From an uncultured Oscillospiraceae bacterium (lineage in GTDB: Bacteria; Bacillota; Clostridia; Oscillospirales; Oscillospiraceae): DNA of 64,000 nucleotides. Under the pieces are notes generated by a model that did no database searches, was not told the DNA's origin, and saw only the letters and a list, made by a program, of their open reading frames with translations. A program made the translations under genes and the position numbers. The first letter of the stretch is position 1. Every line of letters starts with the position of its first letter. Of this stretch, positions 58,271 through 64,000 are shown piece by piece. The stretch is taken from NCBI GenBank assembly GCA_934573935.1, contig CAKTMO010000006.1:1-64000 (forward strand), read 5' to 3'.

Positions 58271-60295
58271 TTATTTGGTGTGCAGCGCCCGCAGACTGTT
58301 GAGGATCGCCAGCATGCATACGCCTACATCCGCGAACACCGCCAGCCACAGGCCGATATCCGTAAGAAGCGACAGCGCCAGGATCAGGATCTTGATGGCG
58401 ATGGAGAACACAATATTCTGCTTGGCGATCGCCATCGTCTTTCGGGCGATGCGGATGGCCAGCGGCAGGCGGGACAGCTCATCCGTCATGATGACTACAT
58501 CGGCCGCCTCCATGGCGGCATCGCTGCCCAGGCCGCCCATCGCCACACCTACATCAGCGGCAGCCAGCACCGGCGCGTCGTTGATGCCGTCGCCGGCATA
58601 CACCACGCTGCCCAGCTTGCGCAGATCCTCCAGATGGGTGACCTTCTCCTCCGGCAACAGCTGCCCCCAGGCGTTATCCAGCCCTACCTCCTTGGCAATG
58701 CTGTCGGCTGTAGCCTGACGGTCGCCGGACAGCATGGTCAGATTATGCAGCCCCAACTTTCGCAGTGCGGCAATAGCGTCCTTCGTGTCGGGCTTCAGCG
58801 TATCGCTCAGGCCAATGCAGCCCAGATACTGCCCGCCATATGCCACATAGACTGCCGTTGTGCCGGTAGGCTGCGTGGTGACGGCAATGCCCTCCAGCAG
58901 CTCCGGCTTTCCTGCCAGCGCGGTCTTGCCGTCCAGGGTCGCCCGAATACCGTTGCCGGACAGCTCTTCGATCTTTGTCAGACGATCAGCATCCACTGGC
59001 TTTCCGTAGGCCTTCAGGATCGACTTTGCCAGGGGGTGGGTGGATTGACTCTCACAACAGGCGGCAACCTCCAGAAGCTGCGCTTCCGTTACGCCGTCGG
59101 CACAGGCCAGAGAGGTAACGGAGAATTCTCCGCGGGTCAACGTACCGGTTTTATCAAATGCGGCGATCTCCGCCTTGGACAGCAGCTCCAGATAGTTGCT
59201 GCCCTTCATCAAAATACCATTGTGGCTGGCGCAGCCGATGCCGGAGAAAAAGCTCAGCGGCACAGAGATCACCAACGCGCAGGGACAGGAGATAACCAGG
59301 AAAGCCAGTGCCTTATGGATGAACGTTGACCACGCGCCCATTCCCAGCAGCGGCGGAAGGATCGCCACCAGCACGGCGATGCCGCACACCACCGGCGTAT
59401 ACACACGGGCAAACCGTGTGATAAAGCGCTCCGGCTGTGCCTTGTTGTCCTGCGCGTCCTCCACCAGCGCCATGATGCGGCTGACGGAGGATTCGCCAAA
59501 GGGCTTTGTGACTTTGATCTTCAAAAGTCCGCTCTGGTTGACGCAGCCCGCCAGCGCGGCGCTGCCCACCGTCCACTCCTGCGGCATGGATTCGCCGGTC
59601 AGTGCCGATGTATCCACCGAGGAGCTTCCCTCGATCACCTCGCCATCCAGCGGCACGCGCTCACCGGGCCGTACCAGTATGATATCATTCACCGAGACGG
59701 TCTCCGCCTTGACGGTCACGACCTCGTCGCCCTTGACCAGATTGGCGTGATCGGGCCGGACGTTCACCAGTGCCTTGATGGAAGCGCGGGAAGAGCCTAC
59801 CGCCTTATCCTGCAGCCATTCACCGATCTCGTACAGCAGCATAACAGCAACAGCTTCCGGATACTTTCCGATGCAGAACGCGCCGATAGAAGCTACGGTC
59901 ATCAAAAAGTTTTCATCAAAGATCTCGCCGTGGGAAATGTTCTCCACAGCCTCCTTCAGCACGGAGAACCCCGCCAGCAGATAGGCTGCGATACATACCA
60001 CCAGCTGCCAGGTGCCCTCCAGCCAGAAGATGGAAGCCAGCAGACCGACGGCAGACAGGCCCATGCGGACATAGGTCATCACACCTTGCTCCTCATCCTC
60101 TCCGTGCTCGTGGGAATGCCCGTGGTCATGACCGCAGCAGCAGCCATGGCTGTGCTCATGAGAGTGGCTGTGATCATGAGTATGTTCATGATGCTGTTCG
60201 TGTTTGTGGCCGCTCTCATGCTCGTGTTCATGCTCACAGCAACAATGCTCGTGCTCATGTTCATGTTCAAATTCGTGCTCGTGATTGCAGGACAT
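58271..60295 (-). CDS. Zn/Cd/Pb-translocating P1B-type ATPase with His-rich N terminus
   Basis: The 674-residue exporter has an N-terminal 65-residue tail dominated by His, Glu and Cys (EHEHEHEHCCCEHEHEHE is typical) in place of the usual heavy-metal domain. Core motifs are the phosphatase TGES, the metal site ISCPCALVIS, phosphorylation site DKTGTLTRG, THPLAKSIL and GDGINDAPVL. Such ATPases export Zn2+, Cd2+ or Pb2+. It follows an ArsR repressor by 2 bp and is probably induced by these metals through it. Confidence 0.95.
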   Translation of the reverse strand: MSCNHEHEFEHEHEHEHCCCEHEHEHESGHKHEQHHEHTHDHSHSHEHSHGCCCGHDHGHSHEHGEDEEQGVMTYVRMGLSAVGLLASIFWLEGTWQLVVCIAAYLLAGFSVLKEAVENISHGEIFDENFLMTVASIGAFCIGKYPEAVAVMLLYEIGEWLQDKAVGSSRASIKALVNVRPDHANLVKGDEVVTVKAETVSVNDIILVRPGERVPLDGEVIEGSSSVDTSALTGESMPQEWTVGSAALAGCVNQSGLLKIKVTKPFGESSVSRIMALVEDAQDNKAQPERFITRFARVYTPVVCGIAVLVAILPPLLGMGAWSTFIHKALAFLVISCPCALVISVPLSFFSGIGCASHNGILMKGSNYLELLSKAEIAAFDKTGTLTRGEFSVTSLACADGVTEAQLLEVAACCESQSTHPLAKSILKAYGKPVDADRLTKIEELSGNGIRATLDGKTALAGKPELLEGIAVTTQPTGTTAVYVAYGGQYLGCIGLSDTLKPDTKDAIAALRKLGLHNLTMLSGDRQATADSIAKEVGLDNAWGQLLPEEKVTHLEDLRKLGSVVYAGDGINDAPVLAAADVGVAMGGLGSDAAMEAADVVIMTDELSRLPLAIRIARKTMAIAKQNIVFSIAIKILILALSLLTDIGLWLAVFADVGVCMLAILNSLRALHTK

Positions 60296-60297
60296 CG

Positions 60298-60660
60298 TTA
60301 TCCCTCCATTTTTTCCATAATATGGTCAAAGGCCATTGCAAAAATATGATCGATGTGGTCATCATCCAGGGAATAATAGACCACTCTTCCCTGTTTGCGG
60401 CTTTTCACCAGTCGTGCCTCCCGCAGAATACGCAGCTGATGGCTGACCGCGGATTGCGTCATCGTCAGCAGGGCCGCCAGATCGTTGACACACATTTCTT
60501 CAATGTGCAGTGCGCAAATGATCCGGCTGCGGCTGGAATCGCCGAATACCCGAAACAGCTCGGAAACCTCGTAGATGGGTTCCTCCTGCGGCATCTGCTC
60601 CTGTACACGGCGTACCACGTCCTCGTGGATCACATTGTTTTCAGAACTGATAATCTCCAT
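60298..60660 (-). CDS. ArsR/SmtB-family metal-sensing repressor
   Basis: The 120-residue repressor has a winged helix (VFGDSSRSRIICALHIEEMCVNDLAALLTMTQSAVSHQLRILREARLVKSRKQGRVVYYSLDDDHIDHIFAMAFDHI, split over 46-118). The conserved CVNDLA cysteine and the DDHIDHIF/AMAFDHI alpha-5 histidines/acids fit CadC/CzrA-type Cd/Zn sensors. The ATG at 60660 follows AAGGAGGG. Its operators overlap its promoter, so it should repress itself and the ATPase. Confidence 0.93.
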   Translation of the reverse strand: MEIISSENNVIHEDVVRRVQEQMPQEEPIYEVSELFRVFGDSSRSRIICALHIEEMCVNDLAALLTMTQSAVSHQLRILREARLVKSRKQGRVVYYSLDDDHIDHIFAMAFDHIMEKMEG

Positions 60661-60673
60661 GGTGCCCTCCTTA

Positions 60674-60708
60674 ATATGAGCAATCATTCATATGAATTAT
60701 GATTCATA
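60674..60708. promoter_or_regulatory. ArsR operators
   Basis: ATATGA-N8-TCATAT (60674-60693) overlaps TATGAAT-N4-ATTCATA (60691-60708), both like ArsR/SmtB 12-2-12 sites. They overlap the -10 and start of the arsR promoter. Confidence 0.75.
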
Positions 60709-60735
60709 TATACACCAGTTTCAAAGAAATGTCAA
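60707..60735 (-). promoter_or_regulatory. arsR-ATPase promoter
   Basis: On the minus strand TTGACA (60730-60735) and TATATA (60707-60712) have a 17-bp spacer. Confidence 0.8.
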
Positions 60736-60775
60736 GAGGATTTTTTATTTTTCTTTCCCTTTTCTTCTCTGTTCA

Positions 60776-60804
60776 TTGACTTTAGCGGACAAATGCATTA
60801 ACAT
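60776..60804 (+). promoter_or_regulatory. Transketolase promoter
   Basis: TTGACT (60776-60781) and TAACAT (60799-60804) have a 17-bp spacer. Confidence 0.65.
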
Positions 60805-60839
60805 AGCATGTGGAATAAAATTGATTTGGAGGTTTCTCA

Positions 60840-61649
60840 ATGAATACGGCAGAACTTTCCAGCGTATGCAAGCAGGTGCGCCGTGACATCATCACCATGA
60901 TCGCCAACGCGGGCAGCGGCCACCCCGGCGGCTCCCTGTCCATGGTGGAGCTGATGACCAGCGTATTCTACAACCATATGCGTATCGACCCCAAGGATCC
61001 CAAGAATCCCGACCGTGACCGCTTTGTGCTGAGCAAGGGCCACGCCGCCCCCTGCTACTATGCGGTGCTGGCGGAGCTGGGTTTTATCAGCCGCGACGAA
61101 TTCACCAATTTCCGCCAGCTGCACAGCATTCTGCAGGGCCATCCCGACTGCAAGAAGGTGCCTGGCGTGGACGCATCCACCGGCTCTCTGGGCCAGGGCT
61201 GCTCCATCGCTGTGGGTATGGCGCTGGGCGCTAAGCAGCTGAAGAAGGACACCAAGGTCTATACCATTCTGGGCGACGGTGAGTGTCAGGAGGGCCAGAT
61301 TTGGGAGGCTTTCATGGCCGCCAACCACTATAAGCTGGACAACTTGACCATTATCATCGACAACAACGGCTTGCAGATCGACGGCAGCAATGACGAGGTC
61401 ATGAGCCTGGGCGACCTGAGCGCCAAGCTGCGCGCCTTCGGCTTTGACTTCTATGAGATCGACGGCCACGACCTGGACGCCATTGAGGCGGCGCTCAGCG
61501 CGCCGGTGGTCCCCGGCAAGCCCCGCTGCATCCTGGCGCACACCGTCAAGGGCAAGGGCGTGTCCTACATGGAAAATCAGGCTGGCTGGCACGGTAAGGC
61601 GCCCAACGCGGAGCAGCGTGACCAGGCATTGCAGGAATTGGAGGGCTGA
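60840..61649 (+). CDS. tktA: Transketolase, N-terminal subunit
   Basis: The 269-residue subunit carries the thiamine diphosphate-binding half: GHPGGSLSMVELM, SKGHAAPCYYAVLAELG, the TPP motif GDGECQEGQIWEAFMAANHYKLDNLT and DNNGLQIDG. With the C-terminal subunit it transfers two-carbon units between sugar phosphates in the pentose phosphate pathway. GGAGG precedes the ATG. The partner gene starts 3 bp after its stop. Confidence 0.95.
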   Translation: MNTAELSSVCKQVRRDIITMIANAGSGHPGGSLSMVELMTSVFYNHMRIDPKDPKNPDRDRFVLSKGHAAPCYYAVLAELGFISRDEFTNFRQLHSILQGHPDCKKVPGVDASTGSLGQGCSIAVGMALGAKQLKKDTKVYTILGDGECQEGQIWEAFMAANHYKLDNLTIIIDNNGLQIDGSNDEVMSLGDLSAKLRAFGFDFYEIDGHDLDAIEAALSAPVVPGKPRCILAHTVKGKGVSYMENQAGWHGKAPNAEQRDQALQELEG

Positions 61650-61652
61650 GAC

Positions 61653-62579
61653 ATGAGTGAAAAAATCGCGACCCGTGAAGCCTACGGTAAAGCGCTGGTA
61701 GAGCTGGGCAACCAGAACGATAAGGTAGTGGTGCTGGACGCCGACCTGGCAGGCGCCACCATGACAAAATACTTCAAGGCTGCGCACCCCGAGCGCTTCT
61801 ATGACTGCGGTATTGCCGAGGCCAATATGATGAACATCGGCGCGGGCCTGTCCACCATGGGCCTGATCCCCTTCTGCTCCACCTTCGCCATGTTCGGTGC
61901 AGGCCGTGCCTATGAGCAGATCCGCAACTCCATCGCCTATCCCAAATTCAACGTGAAGATATGCTGCTCCCACGCCGGCGTTTCTGTGGGCGAGGATGGC
62001 GGCAGCCATCAGTCCATTGAGGACATCGGCCTGATGCGGATGATCCCCGGTATGACAGTTATCGTCCCCGCCGATGCCAATGAGGCCCGCAAAGCCACCT
62101 TCGCCCTGACGGAATTCCATGGCCCTGTCTACATGCGTCTGGCCCGTCTGGCCACGCCTGTGTTTGAGGAGGACTATCCCTTCCAGATCGGCAAAGCCAA
62201 CGTGCTGCGTGAGGGCAAGGATGCGGCGGTGTTCGCCTGCGGCCTGATGGTCAACGAGGCGCTGGAGGCCGCCAAGCTGCTGTCCGCCGAGGGTATCGAG
62301 ATCACCGTTATCAACATGCACACCATCAAGCCCCTGGACGCTGAATGCGTGGTGAAGTACGCCGAGAAGTGCGGCAATGTCATTACCGTGGAGGAGCACA
62401 GCGTTATCGGCGGTCTGGGCGACGCGGTGGCAGACGCGCTGATGGGCAAGGTCTGCTGCAAGTTCAAGAAGATCGGCGTCAACGACCAGTTCGGCCAGTC
62501 CGGCAAGGCTGCCGACGTGCTGCGGGAATACGGTCTGACCGCCGATCAGATTGCGGCAAAGATCAAGGAAACGCTGTAA
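61653..62579 (+). CDS. tktB: Transketolase, C-terminal subunit
   Basis: The 308-residue subunit has the pyrimidine-binding and C-terminal domains: ATREAYGKALVELG, VLDADLAGATMTKYF, DCGIAEANMMNIGAGLSTMG with the catalytic Glu, and SHAGVSVGEDGGSHQSIEDIGLMR. Splitting of transketolase in two genes is common in Clostridia. It overlaps no gene but sits 3 bp after the N-terminal subunit, forming one operon with the next two small genes. Confidence 0.95.
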   Translation: MSEKIATREAYGKALVELGNQNDKVVVLDADLAGATMTKYFKAAHPERFYDCGIAEANMMNIGAGLSTMGLIPFCSTFAMFGAGRAYEQIRNSIAYPKFNVKICCSHAGVSVGEDGGSHQSIEDIGLMRMIPGMTVIVPADANEARKATFALTEFHGPVYMRLARLATPVFEEDYPFQIGKANVLREGKDAAVFACGLMVNEALEAAKLLSAEGIEITVINMHTIKPLDAECVVKYAEKCGNVITVEEHSVIGGLGDAVADALMGKVCCKFKKIGVNDQFGQSGKAADVLREYGLTADQIAAKIKETL

Positions 62580-62594
62580 AAAGGAGAAAGCACC

Positions 62595-62936
62595 ATGGAT
62601 ATCACTTCTCTGCTGGGTAATGTTATAGACAAGGACATGCTGGAAAAACTCAGCAAGTCCGCCAATGTCAACACCACGGATGTGTCCAGCGTGCTGAAAA
62701 ACGCCGCCCCATCTGTGATGAAGCATCTGGATGGCGACAGCGACGTGGCCAAGGCTGTTAAAAAGCTGCTGAGCAGCGATGAGGTGGAAAAAATCGCCAA
62801 GAAGGTCGGCATTAGCGGCGACAGTGTGAAAAACGTTTTGAACCAGGCCGTCCCCCTGCTGAAAGAGCTGCTGAGCAAACAAAACGGCAATGTGTCCGAT
62901 CTGCTGGACGGCATCACCGGCAAACTGTTCAAGTGA
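62595..62936 (+). CDS. Helical protein, DUF937-like
   Basis: The 113-residue product is alpha-helical: MDITSLLGNVIDKDMLEKLSKSANV, then LKNAAPSVMKHLDGD, VGISGDSVKNVLNQAVPLLKELL and SDLLDGITGKLFK. The repeated helical pairs and the LxNxxP pattern resemble DUF937/YidB-like proteins. No function is known. AAAGGAG precedes the start, and it follows tktB by 15 bp. Confidence 0.6.
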   Translation: MDITSLLGNVIDKDMLEKLSKSANVNTTDVSSVLKNAAPSVMKHLDGDSDVAKAVKKLLSSDEVEKIAKKVGISGDSVKNVLNQAVPLLKELLSKQNGNVSDLLDGITGKLFK

Positions 62937-62947
62937 GGTGACGGCGG

Positions 62948-63160
62948 ATGACGGCCCCCAAGTGCCCCTACTGCTCCGGCGAAATGCGGCCCGGCGTGCT
63001 GCGGACAGCTCAAAGCGCCGGTGTGTGCTTTGAGCCGACTCCTGGTCTCAGCGACACTGTTGATCTGGCGGGACCGTACCTGTTCCGCAGAGATATCCAG
63101 TTTCAAGCGTTCGGCTGCAGCAAATGCCAGGCGATCCTTCTGCGCTATACGGAAACGTAA
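62948..63160 (+). CDS. Zinc-ribbon protein, DUF6487-like
   Basis: The 70-residue product has CPYC near the start and CSKC near the end, a two-knuckle zinc ribbon as in small clostridial DUF6487-type proteins. Its start lies 11 bp after the previous stop, with GAGGTGACGG upstream. The function is unknown. Confidence 0.75.
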   Translation: MTAPKCPYCSGEMRPGVLRTAQSAGVCFEPTPGLSDTVDLAGPYLFRRDIQFQAFGCSKCQAILLRYTET

Positions 63161-63164
63161 TATG

Positions 63165-63196
63165 AAAAAATCCCCCGACCAAGTCGGGGGATTTTT
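63165..63196. terminator. Bidirectional terminator between zinc-ribbon gene and fba
   Basis: The stem AAAAATCCCCCGAC and complement has a short CAA loop and T-runs. Confidence 0.92.
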
Positions 63197-63212
63197 ATCT
63201 CATGAAAGCGAT

Positions 63213-64000
63213 TTATGCCTTGCCGGCGCAGCCCAGCACGTCAACCAGCTTGTGACGTACCAGCTCCTTGATGTTGGCGCGGGCGGGCTTCAGATACTCA
63301 CGGGGATCGAACTTGTCGGGATGCTCGTCCATGAACTGACGAATGGTGCCGGTCATGGCCAGACGCAGGTCAGAGTCGATGTTAATTTTGCACACAGACA
63401 GGCGTGCAGCCTGACGCAGCTGCTCCTCGGGCACGCCGATGGCGTTGGGCATCTTGCCGCCGTGTTCGTTGATCATCTTCACATAGTCCTGAGGGACGGA
63501 GGAAGAACCGTGCAGCACGATGGGGAAACCAGGCAGACGCTTGCTGACCTCTTCCAGCACGTCGAAGCGCAGGGGAGGCGGCACCAGGATGCCCTTCTCG
63601 TTGACGGTGCACTGCTCAGGCTTGAACTTATACGCGCCGTGGCTGGTGCCGATGGCGATGGCCAGAGAGTCACAGCCGGTCTTGGCAACAAACTCCTCCA
63701 CCTCCTCGGGACGGGTATAGGATGCCTCGTGGGCAGCCACCTTGACCTCATCCTCGATACCGGCCAGCGTGCCCAGCTCCGCCTCAACGACAACGCCGTG
63801 GTCGTGAGCATACTCCACCACCTTCTTGGTGATCTCGATATTCTCCGCGAAGGGCTTGGAGGAAGCATCGATCATCACGGAGGTAAAGCCGCCGTCGATG
63901 CAGCTCTTGCATGTCTCAAAATCGGGACCGTGATCCAGATGCAGCACGATGGGGATATCGGGGCAGCAGGCCACGGCGGCCTCCACCAGCTTCACCAGAT
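63213..64000 (-). CDS. fba: Fructose-bisphosphate aldolase class II, 3' part
   Basis: The visible 262 or so residues cover most of a class II aldolase: VLHLDHGPDFETCKSCIDGGFTSVMIDASSKPF, VVEAELGTLAGIEDEV, AIAIGTSHGAYKF, FPIVLHGSSSVPQ and INIDSDLRLAMTGTIRQ. The zinc ligands His (LDHG), His (SHG) and His (LHGSS) are present. It cleaves fructose-1,6-bisphosphate in glycolysis. The 5' end lies beyond the window. Confidence 0.96.
   Translation of the reverse strand, partial: LVKLVEAAVACCPDIPIVLHLDHGPDFETCKSCIDGGFTSVMIDASSKPFAENIEITKKVVEYAHDHGVVVEAELGTLAGIEDEVKVAAHEASYTRPEEVEEFVAKTGCDSLAIAIGTSHGAYKFKPEQCTVNEKGILVPPPLRFDVLEEVSKRLPGFPIVLHGSSSVPQDYVKMINEHGGKMPNAIGVPEEQLRQAARLSVCKINIDSDLRLAMTGTIRQFMDEHPDKFDPREYLKPARANIKELVRHKLVDVLGCAGKA

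Overview
The window reads as a chromosome segment of a spore-forming, anaerobic, GC-rich Clostridia, most likely an Oscillospirales/Oscillospiraceae-type gut bacterium. This is inferred from the gene content: a SCIFF peptide with its radical SAM maturase, a selenium cassette (selD, yedE, yedF), sporulation genes (spoIIM, cotJ operon, cwlD-like amidase), two phosphate butyryltransferase-like genes, ATP-dependent PEP carboxykinase, and the yajC - TIGR04086 and spoIIM - xerD gene pairs. Most genes have strong Shine-Dalgarno sites, sigma-A-type promoters with 17-bp spacers, and GC-rich hairpin terminators.

Layout. 1-8.6 kb: tRNA-Arg, a DivIVA-like coiled-coil protein, asnA, a PLP aminotransferase, a ptb paralogue, queA, a frameshifted DUF4160 + DUF2442 pair, tgt and yajC. 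8.9-15.1 kb: spoIIM, xerD, ruvCAB, glmM, a SigH-like sigma factor and a zinc-ribbon protein. 15.2-24.7 kb: a divergent GntR / B3-4 domain pair with mirrored operators, the selenium cassette, the SCIFF pair and an Orn/Lys/Arg decarboxylase-family protein. 24.8-34.5 kb: MATE transporter, FeoA-FeoB fusion, a ModE-like regulator with the selenium-molybdenum hydroxylase protein YqeB, pckA, a threonine aldolase and sortase B. 34.6-52.1 kb: the cotJ spore-coat operon, interrupted by a 16.4-kb integrative element. 52.2-64 kb: cwlD-like amidase, radA, second ptb, a tyrosine recombinase beside an inverted-repeat element, a metal P-type ATPase with its ArsR repressor, split transketolase, and the 3' part of fba.

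The main discovery is the element at about 34,968-51,365. It splits the manganese-catalase-type coat gene cotJC inside its conserved TEELGHLEM metal-ligand motif. The two cotJC halves share a 14-bp direct repeat (TTCCTCTGTGCCGA). Joining them at that repeat restores a 198-codon cotJC with no frame break, directly downstream of a CotJA-CotJB fusion gene. The element carries a large serine recombinase next to the right repeat, a complete type I-C CRISPR-Cas locus (cas3-5-8/11-7-4-1-2 plus 10 spacers), a Fic protein, a HipA-like kinase with a DUF6076 protein, and plasmid-like genes (ParB, RepA_N, ribbon-helix-helix, TnpV-like). Its layout is like the Bacillus skin element or SPbeta, where excision in the mother cell rebuilds a sporulation gene. 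The recombinase gene itself crosses the right repeat. In the excised circle its reading frame would run on for 66 more codons from the left end and then overlap the parB start, so recombinase C-terminus and parB coupling would depend on whether the element is integrated. Developmental excision is an inference; the junction geometry is read directly from the sequence.
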